Shown: positions 50,737 to 59,649, counted from the stretch's first letter. The stretch: DNA of 64,000 nucleotides from Rhizobacter sp. SG703 (GCF_012275445.1 NZ_JAAZQK010000006.1:124001-188000), one strand, 5' to 3'. Program-made: numbers and translations. The notes: generated by a model from the letters alone, not told the origin.

Positions 50737-53367
50737 TCAATGCTGCCTCGCGAGGAAATCCTGCGCGAACCGCTGCAGCACACCACCTGCCTCGTAGACG
50801 GACACCTCCTCAGCGGTGTCGAGCCGGCAGGTGACCGGAACATGCAGCGTCTCGCCATTCTTGCGCAGCACGCGCAGATCCAACCCGGCGCGCGGCGCAG
50901 GTTCGCCCAGCACGTCGTACACCTCGGTGCCGTCGAGCCCGAGCGTCAGCCGGCTGGTGCCCGGTGCGAACTCCAGCGGCAGCACGCCCATGCCGATCAG
51001 GTTGGTGCGGTGGATGCGCTCGAAGCCTTCGGCCACCACCGCCTCGACGCCGGCCAGCCGCACGCCCTTCGCGGCCCAGTCGCGCGAGCTGCCCTGGCCG
51101 TAATCGGCGCCGGCGATGATGAGCAGCGGCTGCCGGCGCGCGAGGTAGGCCTCGATCGCCTCCCACATGCGCACCACGCGGCCTTCGGGTTCGATGCGGG
51201 CCAGCGAACCCGCGCGCACCGTGCCATCGTCGCCCCGCACCATCTCGTTCTTCAGCGAGGGGTTCGCGAAGGTGGCGCGCATCGCCGTCAGGTGGTCGCC
51301 GCGGTGCGTCGCGTACGAGTTGAAGTCTTCCTCCGGCACGCCCATGCGCGCCAGGTACTCGCCGGCCGCCGAGTCGGCGAGGATCGCGTTCGACGGCGAC
51401 AGGTGGTCGGTCGTGACGTTGTCCGGCAACAGCGCCAGCGGCCGCATGCCGGCGAGCTTGCGCGGGTTCGCCGCCAGCGCGCCCATGCCGTCGCGGTCCC
51501 AGTACGGCGGGCGGCGGATGTAGGTCGAGTGCGGCCGCCAGTCGTACTGCGGGTCCACGGGGTCGCTGCCGGACTCATGCACCGCGAACATCGGCTCGTA
51601 GACCTGCCGGAACATCTCCGGGCGGACCGACGACTGCACCAGCGCATCGATCTCCGCATCGTCGGGCCACAGGTCCTGCAGCCGGATCTCGCGGCCATTC
51701 ACGACGGCCAGCACATCGCGCTCGATGTCGAAGCGGATCGTGCCGGCGATCGCATACGCCACCACCAGCGGCGGCGATGCGAGGAAGGCCTGCTTCGCCT
51801 GCGGGTGGATGCGGCCGTCGAAGTTGCGGTTGCCCGACAGCACCGCGGTGGTGTACAGGTCGCGCTCGACGATCTCGCGCTGGATCGCCGGATCGAGCGC
51901 ACCGCTCATGCCGTTGCAGGTGGTGCATGCGAAGCCGACGATGCCGAAGCCCAGCGCCTCCAGCTCGGGCAGCAACCCGGCCTGCTGCAGGTACAGCGCC
52001 ACCGTCTTCGAGCCCGGCGCGAGCGATGCCTTGACCCACGGCTTGCGCGCCAGGCCCAGCCGGTTCGCGTTGCGCGCCAGCAGCCCGGCGGCGATCACGT
52101 TGCGCGGGTTGCTGGTGTTGGTGCAGCTGGTGATCGCGGCGATGACCACCGCGCCCTCGGGCATCAGGCCTTGCGCCTCTTGCGCGCGGGCCTGGTCGAG
52201 GTTCGCCGCGATGCCACACTCGGCCAGCAGGCGGGTCGGCACCCGGCGGTGCGGGTTCGACGGCCCGGCGAGGCTGCGCACCACGCTCGACAGGTCGAAG
52301 CGCAGCACGCGCTCGTAACGCACATCGGCCAGCGTGTCGACCCAGAAGCCGGCCGTCTTCGCGTAGGTCTCGACCAGCGTCACCTGCTCGCGCTCGCGGC
52401 CGGTCAGCCGCAGGTAGTCGAGCGTCTGGCCGTCGATGCAGAACAGCGCCGCGGTGGCGCCGTACTCGGGGCACATGTTCGAGATCGTCGCGCGGTCGCC
52501 GACCGTCAGGCCGCGCGTGCCGTCGCCGAAGAACTCGAGGTAGGCGCCGACCACCTTCTGCCGGCGCAGGAATTCGGTGAGCGCCAGCACGATGTCGGTG
52601 GCGGTGATGCCGGGCTGGCGACGGCCGCTCAGCTCGACGCCGACGATGTCCGGCAGGCGCATCCACGACGCGCGGCCGAGCATCACGTTCTCGGCCTCCA
52701 GCCCGCCGACACCGACCGCGATCACGCCCAACGCGTCGACATGCGGCGTGTGGCTGTCGGTGCCGACGCAGGTGTCGGGGTAGGCCAGGCCGTCCTGCAC
52801 CCACACCACCGGCGACATCTTCTCCAGGTTGATCTGGTGCATGATCCCGTTGCCCGGCGGGATCACGTCGACATTGCGGAAGGCGCGCTTCGTCCATTCG
52901 ATGAAATGGAAGCGGTCTTCGTTGCGGCGGTCCTCGATGGCGCGGTTCTTCGCGAAGGCCTGCGGGTCGTCGCCACCGCACTCCACCGCCAGCGAATGGT
53001 CCACGATCAGCTGCACCGGCACCACCGGGTTCACCGCGGCCGGGTCGCCGCCCTGCGCGGCAATGGCATCGCGCAGGCCGGCCAGGTCGACCAGCGCGGT
53101 CTGGCCGAGGATGTCGTGGCAGACCACGCGCACCGGGTACCACGGGAAGTCGCGATCGCGGCGGCGCTCGATGATCTGCAGCAGGCCCTCGTCGCGCAGC
53201 GCCGGCTCGCAGCGGCGCACCAGGTTCTCGGCATGCACGCGCGCGGTGTACGGCAGGCCCGCCCAGGCGCCGGGGCGCAGCGCGTCGACGGCGGCGCGGG
53301 CGTCGATGTAGTCGAGTGCGGTGCCGGGCAGGCGCTTTCGGAAAGACTCTGGAGAATGCGACGTCAT
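50737..53367 (-). CDS. acnD: 2-methylcitrate dehydratase (AcnD-type, Fe/S)
   Basis: Predicted 876 aa, the usual AcnD length. Fe-S cysteines are in 'VIAAITSCTNTSNP' and 'VGFACTTCNGMSG'; aconitase signatures also include 'CVGTDSHTPHVDALGVIAVGVGGLEAE'. The swivel domain has 'IIAGADYGQGSSRDWAAKG'. It dehydrates methylcitrate to 2-methylaconitate, working with PrpF. It is the first gene of the operon. No methylcitrate synthase (prpC) is next to it here. Confidence 0.92.
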   Translation of the reverse strand: MTSHSPESFRKRLPGTALDYIDARAAVDALRPGAWAGLPYTARVHAENLVRRCEPALRDEGLLQIIERRRDRDFPWYPVRVVCHDILGQTALVDLAGLRDAIAAQGGDPAAVNPVVPVQLIVDHSLAVECGGDDPQAFAKNRAIEDRRNEDRFHFIEWTKRAFRNVDVIPPGNGIMHQINLEKMSPVVWVQDGLAYPDTCVGTDSHTPHVDALGVIAVGVGGLEAENVMLGRASWMRLPDIVGVELSGRRQPGITATDIVLALTEFLRRQKVVGAYLEFFGDGTRGLTVGDRATISNMCPEYGATAALFCIDGQTLDYLRLTGREREQVTLVETYAKTAGFWVDTLADVRYERVLRFDLSSVVRSLAGPSNPHRRVPTRLLAECGIAANLDQARAQEAQGLMPEGAVVIAAITSCTNTSNPRNVIAAGLLARNANRLGLARKPWVKASLAPGSKTVALYLQQAGLLPELEALGFGIVGFACTTCNGMSGALDPAIQREIVERDLYTTAVLSGNRNFDGRIHPQAKQAFLASPPLVVAYAIAGTIRFDIERDVLAVVNGREIRLQDLWPDDAEIDALVQSSVRPEMFRQVYEPMFAVHESGSDPVDPQYDWRPHSTYIRRPPYWDRDGMGALAANPRKLAGMRPLALLPDNVTTDHLSPSNAILADSAAGEYLARMGVPEEDFNSYATHRGDHLTAMRATFANPSLKNEMVRGDDGTVRAGSLARIEPEGRVVRMWEAIEAYLARRQPLLIIAGADYGQGSSRDWAAKGVRLAGVEAVVAEGFERIHRTNLIGMGVLPLEFAPGTSRLTLGLDGTEVYDVLGEPAPRAGLDLRVLRKNGETLHVPVTCRLDTAEEVSVYEAGGVLQRFAQDFLARQH

Positions 53368-53490
53368 GCGAAGGTGGCGGGGCGGCCGGGCCCGCGCTGG
53401 AGGACCCGTTGCGCAAGCCGCCGGACAGTGTAGACCGGGGTGGCGCAGGCCGCGCGGTGCGCCGGCCGGGCTGCGCCCCCGGTTCGGCGA

Positions 53491-54360
53491 TCAGCCCGCC
53501 GCGACGAGTTCGCGCGCCAGCGCCGCATAGCGCCGCAGCGGTCGGCCCAACAGCGCCTCCAGCTGCCGCACCGTGCCGGCAGCCGGCTGCATGCCGTGCC
53601 GCTGGATCCGGCTCATCATCAGCCGCATGTCGAAAGCCATCCAGCCCGGCGCGGCGGTGGCCAGTTGCGCCTCGAAGGCATGCAGGTCGTCGCCGCCGTA
53701 GCGGATCTCTCGCCCGAGCACCTCGCTCCACACCGCGGCGGCGGACTCGCCGGTGAACGCGTCCGGGCCGACCACCTCCAGGGTCAGGCGCGGCAGCGGC
53801 TGCTCCGCCCGATCGCGGCGCAGCAGTTCCGCCACGGCCACATCGGCAACGTCACGCGTGTCGACCATCGCGACGCCGGCAGAACCGATGGGCATCGGAT
53901 AGACGCCGTAGCCTTCGATGACCGCCTGCACCTGCCGGTCGTTCTGCATGAAGTAGGCCGGCCGCAGCACCGTCGCCGGCAGGTCCAGGTCGTCGATCAT
54001 CCGCTCCACCGTGTGCTTGCCGGTGAAGTGCGGCACGTCGGTGAACCGGTCCGCGTGGATCACCGACAGGTAGACGATGCGCTCGATGCCGGCCTCGCGG
54101 GCCAGGCTGAGCGCCAGCACGGCCTGGGTGACTTCGTCCGGCGTGACCGCATTGAGCAGGAACAGCGTGCGCACGCCGGACAAGGCGCGGCGCATCGAGG
54201 GCACGTCGGTCATGTCGGCGACGACCTCGGTGACGCCGGCCGGCAGCGCGGCCTTGCCCGGGCTGCGGACCAGCGCCCGCACGGCGGCGCCCTGGCGGGC
54301 GAGGCCCTGGACGACGAGGGAACCGATGGCGCCCGTGGCGCCGGTGACGAGGATGCTCAT
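53491..54360 (-). CDS. NmrA-like NAD(P)-binding oxidoreductase
   Basis: Predicted 289 aa. The Rossmann glycine motif 'ILVTGATGAIGSLVVQGLARQG' at the start, then 'VRTLFLLNAVTPDE', 'IVYLSVIHADRF' and 'LDLPATVLRPAYFMQN', as in NmrA/QorB-type quinone reductases or NADPH sensors. The substrate is unknown. It is transcribed with the MDR oxidoreductase gene and shares its divergent LysR regulator. Confidence 0.85.
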   Translation of the reverse strand: MSILVTGATGAIGSLVVQGLARQGAAVRALVRSPGKAALPAGVTEVVADMTDVPSMRRALSGVRTLFLLNAVTPDEVTQAVLALSLAREAGIERIVYLSVIHADRFTDVPHFTGKHTVERMIDDLDLPATVLRPAYFMQNDRQVQAVIEGYGVYPMPIGSAGVAMVDTRDVADVAVAELLRRDRAEQPLPRLTLEVVGPDAFTGESAAAVWSEVLGREIRYGGDDLHAFEAQLATAAPGWMAFDMRLMMSRIQRHGMQPAAGTVRQLEALLGRPLRRYAALARELVAAG

Positions 54361-54399
54361 GGAAAACTCCTTGAAGGGGTGGGAAGGTGGAAATGGAAT

Positions 54400-55332
54400 T
54401 CAGGCCGTGAAGTCGACGACCGCCTTGCCGCGGCTCGCGCCGGTGCGATTGCGCTCGATGGCGGCGGGCAGGTCGGCGAAAGGCACGACCTCGCCGACGC
54501 GGGCCTGCAGCTCGCCCCGCGACACCTGCTGCGCCAGCCGCTCCAGCAGCGCGGCGTCGGGTTTCATCACGAACCACAGCCCTCGCCGGCCGGCCGGCGT
54601 GCGGGCGAGAATCTCGGGCGACGTGGTCGCGACGATCACGCCGGTGCCGGACAGCACCTGCCAGCTGCGGTCGAGGACCTCGCCGCCGACGTAGTCGAGC
54701 ACCAGGTCGATGTCGTTCACCATGGACTCGAAGCGCTGCGTCTGGTAGTCGATGACCAGGTCGGCACCCAAGGCGCGGACCGCATCGGCATCGCGGCCCG
54801 CGGCCGTGGCCACCACGAAGGCACCGGCCTGCTTCGCGAACTGCACCGCGAACGCGCCCAGGCCGCCGGCGGCGCCGTGCACCAGCACGCGCCGGCCCGG
54901 CCCGACCGGGCCGGCCAGGTACAGGCTCTGCCAGGCGGCCAGGGCAGCCACCGGCAGCGCGGCGGCCTGGACGTCGTCGAGTGCGTCGGGAGTCGGCGCC
55001 AGGTTGGCCTCGTTGACGGCCACCAGGTCGGCATACGCGCCCAGCCCGCCGAGCGGTCCCATCACGCGGTCGCCGGGCTGGAAGCGCGTGACGCCGGGAC
55101 CGACGGCCTCCACGACGCCGGCAAGCTCGATGCCGAGCACGGCCGGCAACGTGATCGGGAAGGCGTCGCGGACGTAGCCCTCGCGGACCTTCCAGTCGAG
55201 CCCGTTGACGCCGGCGGCGCGAACGCCGACCAGCACCTGTCCCGGCCCGGCAACGGGTGCCGCCAGGGTCGAGAGGCGGGCGGCATCGATGCCGCCATAG
55301 GTTTCCAGGCTCAGTGTGCGAACGGTTTTCAT
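54400..55332 (-). CDS. Zinc-free MDR-family NADPH oxidoreductase (quinone reductase-like)
   Basis: Predicted 310 aa. 'VRAAGVNGLDWKVREGYVRDAFPITLPAVLGIELAGVVEAVGPGVTRFQPGDRVMG' is the GroES-like domain, and 'VLVHGAAGGLGAFAVQFAKQAGAFVVATA' the NADPH site. No zinc cysteines are seen. It probably reduces quinones or other alkenals. It is divergent from LysR, with a candidate operator between them. Confidence 0.87.
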   Translation of the reverse strand: MKTVRTLSLETYGGIDAARLSTLAAPVAGPGQVLVGVRAAGVNGLDWKVREGYVRDAFPITLPAVLGIELAGVVEAVGPGVTRFQPGDRVMGPLGGLGAYADLVAVNEANLAPTPDALDDVQAAALPVAALAAWQSLYLAGPVGPGRRVLVHGAAGGLGAFAVQFAKQAGAFVVATAAGRDADAVRALGADLVIDYQTQRFESMVNDIDLVLDYVGGEVLDRSWQVLSGTGVIVATTSPEILARTPAGRRGLWFVMKPDAALLERLAQQVSRGELQARVGEVVPFADLPAAIERNRTGASRGKAVVDFTA

Positions 55333-55407
55333 CTCGGTTCCTTTCCATCGGGGTTGCGATGGATGAACGATAGGCCGTTGCATTCAATAAACACAGACAC
55401 CAAAATC

Positions 55408-55422
55408 GAGACTTACTGTCTC
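55408..55422. promoter_or_regulatory. LysR-type operator in the divergent intergenic region
   Basis: GAGAC-TTACT-GTCTC is a perfect 15-bp dyad of the T-N11-A kind, 14 bases before the LysR ATG and about 75 bases upstream of the oxidoreductase ATG. Likely LysR binding site controlling both directions. Confidence 0.62.
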
Positions 55423-55435
55423 AAATGTGGAACAC

Positions 55436-56314
55436 ATGGACCTCAATGCGCTGGCCGACTTCAACCTGGTGGCGACCCATGGCGGCTTCGGGCGGGCGAG
55501 CCGCGCCAGCCGCCGCTCGAAGGCCACGCTGTCGCGGCGCATCGCGGACCTGGAGGAGCAGTTGGGTGTGCGACTGATCGAGCGCAGCGCACAGGGGCTG
55601 GAGCTCACCGAAGCGGGCCAGCTGCTGCTCAGCCGGACCGAAGGCCCGATGAACGAGGTGGCCGATGCCGTCACCTCGACGAAAGAGGGAACCGGCCAGG
55701 TCCGCGGGCAGCTGCGCATCGCGGCGCCGCTGCTGTTCTCGCAGCTCGCGATGGGCCGCCTGTGCGCCGACTTCCGAGTCGTCTACCCCGACGTCACGCT
55801 GGAGGTGCTGTCCGACGACCGGATGGTGAACCTGGTCGACGAACGGTTCGACGTGGCGATCCGCGTCAATCCCCGGCCCGACACGGCGCTCGTCGGGCGC
55901 TGCTTCGCGAAGGACCGGCTGGTCGTGGTGGCTGCGCCGTCGATCGCAATGCCTGCGGCGAGCGAGAAGCCGGTGCGCGTGCCTGCCGCGGTGATGTCGG
56001 CCCGGGACGGCGAGACCTGGCGCATCGACGGCGGCAGCCTGACGGTGGAACCGATACCAGTGCTGCGGCTGTCGTCGCTGCTGACGCTGCGGGATGCGGC
56101 GATCGCCGGGGCCGGCGTCGCATTGCTGCCGCAGTCCATCGTCTGGAACCAGCTGACGCGCGGCGAACTCGTGCAATGGGGCGCGGTGGGCGGCGACGAC
56201 GTCGCGCTGTGGGTGCTCCACGCGTCGCGCCGCCTGGCCAGCCCGAAGGTCAAGGCCTTCGTCGATTTCATCTGCGCGCGCTATCCCGGCGGCTCGCTCG
56301 TGCTGCCCGGCTGA
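55436..56314 (+). CDS. LysR-family transcriptional regulator
   Basis: Predicted 292 aa. Winged helix 'MDLNALADFNLVATHGGFGRASRASRRSKATLSRRIADLEEQLGVRLIERSAQGLELTEAG' and effector domain 'GQLRIAAPLLFSQLAMGRLCADFRVVYPDVTLEVLSDDRMVNLVDERFDVAIRV'. In this architecture LysR senses a product linked to the divergent oxidoreductases, perhaps a quinone or aldehyde. A GTG three codons upstream is an alternative start. Confidence 0.87.
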   Translation: MDLNALADFNLVATHGGFGRASRASRRSKATLSRRIADLEEQLGVRLIERSAQGLELTEAGQLLLSRTEGPMNEVADAVTSTKEGTGQVRGQLRIAAPLLFSQLAMGRLCADFRVVYPDVTLEVLSDDRMVNLVDERFDVAIRVNPRPDTALVGRCFAKDRLVVVAAPSIAMPAASEKPVRVPAAVMSARDGETWRIDGGSLTVEPIPVLRLSSLLTLRDAAIAGAGVALLPQSIVWNQLTRGELVQWGAVGGDDVALWVLHASRRLASPKVKAFVDFICARYPGGSLVLPG

Positions 56315-56371
56315 CGCGGCCATGTAGCCGGCGGCAGGCCGCTGCGCACCTGCCGCCGTGTGCCACGCGCG

Positions 56372-56752
56372 TCAGGCGGAGCTCACCTCGATGCGCCGCG
56401 GCTGCGCATGGGCCTGCTTCGGCACGCGCAAGGTCAGCAGGCCGTCCTTCAGGTTGGCCTCGATGCGGCCGGTGTCGAGCTCGCGGCTCAACGTGAAGGT
56501 GCGGCGGAAGCGCGGGACGCTGACCTCCGCCCACAGCGCGCGCATGTCGGACGGCATGTCCAGTTCGACCCGGCCCTCGACGGACAGGGTGTCGCCGTCG
56601 AGCTTGACGTCGAGCCGGTCCTTCGACACGCCGGGCATGTCCGCCAGCAGCGTGATGCCGCCTGCGTCTTCGAAGATGTCCACTGCCGGCGACACCGGAC
56701 GCTCGTTCGCGCCGGCAGACGTGGCAGTCGTCAGTTCAGTGCGTTCAGCCAT
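56372..56752 (-). CDS. Hsp20-family small heat-shock protein 1
   Basis: Predicted 126 aa. The alpha-crystallin domain includes 'PAVDIFEDAGGITLLADMPGVSKDRLDVKLDGDTLSVEGRV' and 'RFRRTFTLSRELDTGRIEANLKDGLLTLRVPK'. It lacks the long N-terminal arm. It is the second of two Hsp20 genes, with a 39-base gap. It prevents aggregation of unfolding proteins. Confidence 0.93.
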   Translation of the reverse strand: MAERTELTTATSAGANERPVSPAVDIFEDAGGITLLADMPGVSKDRLDVKLDGDTLSVEGRVELDMPSDMRALWAEVSVPRFRRTFTLSRELDTGRIEANLKDGLLTLRVPKQAHAQPRRIEVSSA

Positions 56753-56791
56753 GTCGGTACTCCTCGATGTTCGAACCAGATTGAAATCGCG

Positions 56792-57241
56792 TCACTGCAC
56801 GGCGATGCGTTGCGGCTGCGCCGCTGCACTCAGCGCGATGCTGACGCGCAGGATGCCGTCCCGGTACTTCGCCTGGACCTTCAACGGGTCGACGTCGTCC
56901 GGCAAGGTGACGGCGCGTGAAAAGCGCCCTTCGGGCCGCTCGTTCGAATACAGCTGGACCTGGACGTCGCGCTGCGGAATCGCCGAGGCCCTCGAGCCCG
57001 AGATCTTCAGCACGTTGCGCTCGATGGTCACGTCGATCGATGCGGCGTCGATGCCCGGTGCGAATGCGAACACCTCGATGCTGGCCGGCGTGCGCCCGAC
57101 GTTGATCTCGGGAAACGCGCCGTAGGCGACCGACCGGATGCTGCCCGGCGCCCCGTCGAGGCCGAACGACCTCGACAGCAGCCGGTGCATGGTCTCGAGT
57201 TGCTCCGACAGGCGCTGAGGCGTGTGCATGTTGTCAAGCAT
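56792..57241 (-). CDS. Hsp20-family small heat-shock protein 2
   Basis: Predicted 149 aa. An N-terminal helical arm ('RLSEQLETMHRLLSRSF') is followed by the alpha-crystallin domain 'FPEINVGRTPASIEVFAFAPGIDAASIDVTIERNVLKISGSR' and 'RFSRAVTLPDDVDPLKVQAKYRDGILRVSIAL'. The pair probably forms mixed oligomers. A sigma-32-like promoter lies about 350 bases upstream with a small ORF between. Confidence 0.92.
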   Translation of the reverse strand: MLDNMHTPQRLSEQLETMHRLLSRSFGLDGAPGSIRSVAYGAFPEINVGRTPASIEVFAFAPGIDAASIDVTIERNVLKISGSRASAIPQRDVQVQLYSNERPEGRFSRAVTLPDDVDPLKVQAKYRDGILRVSIALSAAAQPQRIAVQ

Positions 57242-57350
57242 GGTGAGCTCCTTCAGGTTGGGTTGATCCGGCTGCGAGGCAGCCGGGACGCGGAGACGAC
57301 AGCTCCGCCAGCCGGGTCCGATGACCAGGCGACCGGACGAGCCTGGCGGC

Positions 57351-57542
57351 TCAGGATCGGGCGGCGGGCGGAGGCCTCGGGCCGAGGTCGGCCGCCACGG
57401 CGGAGGTCGCGCGGACGCGCCGCAGGGTGTCTCGGGCCAGCAGGTAGGCCGTCAACTGGCGCTCGCTCATCGGAGGCGGCCGTCGAGCCGAGTCGCGGCG
57501 CCGGGCATGCGGTTGACGATCAGGTGCGTGCGTATGAGCCAT
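57351..57542 (-). CDS. Small basic protein in the heat-shock leader
   Basis: Predicted 63 aa, MAHTHAPDRQPH..., with AGAGGA 7 bases before the ATG and a sigma-32-like promoter about 50 bases further upstream. An internal start (MSERQLTAYLLARDTLRRV) gives 39 aa. The product is basic and unrecognised. It ends 109 bases before the first hsp20 gene and would share its transcript. Coding status is uncertain because GC-rich arginine-rich frames arise by chance. Apart from this and the promoter, the 500-base gap shows only a TCAGGG-AAAA-CCCTGA hairpin (57631-57646). Confidence 0.4.
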   Translation of the reverse strand: MAHTHAPDRQPHARRRDSARRPPPMSERQLTAYLLARDTLRRVRATSAVAADLGPRPPPAARS

Positions 57543-57591
57543 GATTCAGTCCTCTTCCGAATCGGTGGATGGCGTGGGCCACGACGCATCA

Positions 57592-57619
57592 ACTAGGAGC
57601 ACGGTTGACGGCTTTCAAG
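57592..57619 (-). promoter_or_regulatory. Sigma-32-type heat-shock promoter
   Basis: On the minus strand CTTGAAA (57619-57613), exactly 13 bases, then CTCCTAGT (57599-57592), against the RpoH consensus CTTGAAA-N13-CCCCATNT. It faces the small ORF and the two hsp20 genes. Confidence 0.6.
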
Positions 57620-57749
57620 GCGAAAAATGGTCAGGGAAAACCCTGAATTCGACCACCGACATCTCCGGAGAGCGTGCCCTGCAGGCTCTCGCCCTTGACG
57701 AGACCCTGGAATGCGGACTGCGAGCCCGGGCCAGGCCAGCGTTCACGGT

Positions 57750-58766
57750 TCACCCGTTGCGGAACAGGAAGCTGTAGGCGTTCAGTGCCGGCACGCCGCC
57801 GAGGTGGGCGTACAGCACCTTCGAGCCGGAAGGGAATTCGCCCCGGCGGACCTTGTCGATCAAGCCGTGCATGGACTTGCCTTCGTACACCGGGTCGGTG
57901 AGCATGCCCTCCTGGCGCGCGCACAGGCGGATCGCTTCCAGCGTGCCTTCGTTCGGCAGTCCGTACTCGGGGCCGCCGTAGCGCGCGTCGAGCACCACGT
58001 CCTCCTCGCCAACGGCGTGCCCCAGGTCCACGAGCTCCGCCGTGTGGCGCGCGATGCGCAGGATCTGCGCATGGGTCTTCTCGGGTTTCGCCGAGGCATC
58101 GATGCCGATCACGTGTCGCGCACGTCCGTCCGCCGCAAAACCCACCACCATGCCGGCCTGGGTGCTGCCGGTCACCGAACACACGACGACGTAGTCGAAC
58201 CTGAAGCCGAGTTCGGCCTCCTGTGCACGCACCTCTTCGGCGAAGCCGACGAAGCCCAGGCCGCCCAGTGGATGCTCGGAGCAACCGGCCGGGATCGGGA
58301 ACGGCTTGCCGCCGGCGCGGCGCACGTCTTCCATCGCCTGCTCCCAGCTCGGACGGATGCCGATGTCGAAGCCCGCCGCATCCAGGCGCACGTCGGCACC
58401 CAGGATGCGCGACATCTCGATGTTGCCGACGCGGTCATAGACCGCGTCGGAGTAGTTGACCCAGTTCTCCTGCACCAGCACGCACTTCAAGCCGAGGTGC
58501 GCCGCGACGGCCGCGACCTGGCGGGTCTGGTTGGATTGAATGCCGCCGATCGACACCAGCGTGTCGCAGCCCTGGGCGAGGGCTTCGGGGACCAGGTACT
58601 CGAGCTTGCGGGTCTTGTTGCCGCCGAAGGCGAGGCCACTGTTGCAGTCCTCGCGCTTCGCATACAGGTCGACCTTGCCGCCCAGATGCGCGCTCAGGCG
58701 CTTCAGGTGCTGGATCGGCGTCGGCCCGAAGGTCAGGGCGTGGCGTGCGAATTTCTTCAGATTCAT
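57750..58766 (-). CDS. acdS: 1-aminocyclopropane-1-carboxylate deaminase
   Basis: Predicted 338 aa, the standard AcdS length. The PLP lysine lies in '[17 protein letters not shown]', followed by '[35 protein letters not shown]'. The Glu of '[17 protein letters not shown]' and the Leu of '[13 protein letters not shown]' correspond to the two residues that separate true ACC deaminases from D-cysteine desulfhydrases. The enzyme degrades the plant ethylene precursor to 2-oxobutanoate and ammonia, a trait of plant-associated bacteria. It is divergent from acdR. Confidence 0.93.
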   Translation of the reverse strand: MNLKKFARHALTFGPTPIQHLKRLSAHLGGKVDLYAKREDCNSGLAFGGNKTRKLEYLVPEALAQGCDTLVSIGGIQSNQTRQVAAVAAHLGLKCVLVQENWVNYSDAVYDRVGNIEMSRILGADVRLDAAGFDIGIRPSWEQAMEDVRRAGGKPFPIPAGCSEHPLGGLGFVGFAEEVRAQEAELGFRFDYVVVCSVTGSTQAGMVVGFAADGRARHVIGIDASAKPEKTHAQILRIARHTAELVDLGHAVGEEDVVLDARYGGPEYGLPNEGTLEAIRLCARQEGMLTDPVYEGKSMHGLIDKVRRGEFPSGSKVLYAHLGGVPALNAYSFLFRNG

Positions 58767-58864
58767 GGCGAGGGCTTCCCAAGTCGAGTGCTGGAGGTGT
58801 TCGACATGAATGCTAGACATCATGGCTACTAACAGGGTTGCCAACAGAGGCCACCGGCAGCATC

Positions 58865-58880
58865 ATTCATCCGAATGAAT
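58865..58880. promoter_or_regulatory. Candidate AcdR operator
   Basis: ATTCAT-CCGA-ATGAAT, a perfect 16-bp dyad in the acdS-acdR intergenic region, 36 bases before the acdR ATG and about 100 bases upstream of acdS. Lrp-type regulators of this arrangement bind such AT-rich dyads. Confidence 0.55.
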
Positions 58881-58915
58881 GGCTTTCGAAGTTCATTGGT
58901 TTCTTGAAAGGCGCA

Positions 58916-59425
58916 ATGAAAGCAACAAAAGTTCGCCGCCAGTCGGCGGCCGCCGAGTCGGCCGTCCACCCGCTCGATCGCACGGACAAGAGCATCCTTC
59001 GCGCATTGCAACGAGACGCTTCGACGACCAATGTCGCGCTGGCTGCGAAGGTGAACCTCAGCCCGCCGGCTTGCTTGCGCCGGGTCGAGCGGCTCAGGCA
59101 ATCGGGGCTGATCTCGAGCGTCGTCGCGCTGCTGAATCCCAAGGCCCTCGACGCGGGCATGCTCGTGTTGCTCGGCGTGGTGCTCGATCGATCGACACCG
59201 GAGTCGTTCGCCTTGTTCGAGAAGGCGGCGGTCAAAGTCTCCGGGTGCATGGAATGCCATGTCGTCGCCGGCGAGTTCGACTACTTCATGCTGGTGCGAA
59301 CGCGCGACAACGAGAGCTTCAACCAGCTCCATGCGACCCAGCTGCTGCACCTGCCGGGTGTTCGCCAGATCCGGTCGTTCATGGTGCTCAAGCAGGTGCT
59401 GTCGACCACGCAGTTTCCGATCTGA
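58916..59425 (+). CDS. acdR: Lrp/AsnC-family regulator of ACC deaminase
   Basis: Predicted 169 aa, with GAAAGG 6 bases before the ATG. N-terminal helix-turn-helix 'LDRTDKSILRALQRDASTTNVALAAKVNLSPPACLRRVERLRQSGLI', then the RAM effector domain with 'VSGCMECHVVAGEFDYFMLVRTRDNESFNQL'. Divergent pairing with acdS is the classic acdR-acdS arrangement, where AcdR activates acdS in response to ACC. Confidence 0.9.
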   Translation: MKATKVRRQSAAAESAVHPLDRTDKSILRALQRDASTTNVALAAKVNLSPPACLRRVERLRQSGLISSVVALLNPKALDAGMLVLLGVVLDRSTPESFALFEKAAVKVSGCMECHVVAGEFDYFMLVRTRDNESFNQLHATQLLHLPGVRQIRSFMVLKQVLSTTQFPI

Positions 59426-59522
59426 CCTGGAAGCCGGTGCCACGCGGAGCCCGTTGACACGTGCGATGCCGTGCCTCTGCCTGGCCCGCGGTGCCACCGT
59501 TCGAAATCGGCAGGCAAGAAAA

Positions 59523-59554
59523 AACGCCCTGGAGGCGTGAGCCTTCAGGGCGTT
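59523..59554 (-). terminator. Intrinsic terminator after tRNA-Arg
   Basis: AACGCCCTGGAGGC (59523-59536) pairs with GCCTTCAGGGCGTT (59541-59554), 14 base pairs with one G-U, loop GTGA. On the minus strand it is followed by TTTTTTCTTG. It ends the tRNA transcript 18 bases after the CCA. Confidence 0.88.
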
Positions 59555-59572
59555 GAATCATTTCTTGTTTTT

Positions 59573-59649
59573 TGGTGCGGCTGGCAGGATTCGAACCCAC
59601 GACCCCTTGGTTCGTAGCCAAGTACTCTATCCAACTGAGCTACAGCCGC
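59573..59649 (-). tRNA. tRNA-Arg (anticodon ACG)
   Basis: Read on the minus strand: acceptor GCGGCTG pairs with CAGCCGC; the D arm contains AGCTCAGTTGGATAGAG; anticodon stem CTTGG/CCAAG with loop CTACGAA, anticodon ACG; T arm GTGGGTTCGAATCC; CCA encoded. 77 nt. It lies 27 bases beyond the hemY stop on the same strand. Confidence 0.95.

Noticed and set aside
50677-53433. Open plus-strand frame of over 900 codons opposite acnD
   Set aside because: It is the antisense of a clearly recognised aconitase-family gene; composition is Arg/Ala/His-rich with no domain, typical of shadow frames in GC-rich DNA.
59573-59649. tRNA-Arg as an integration site for a mobile element
   Set aside because: The genes on both sides (acdR, hemY) look intact, and no second copy of the tRNA 3' end was noticed in the window.
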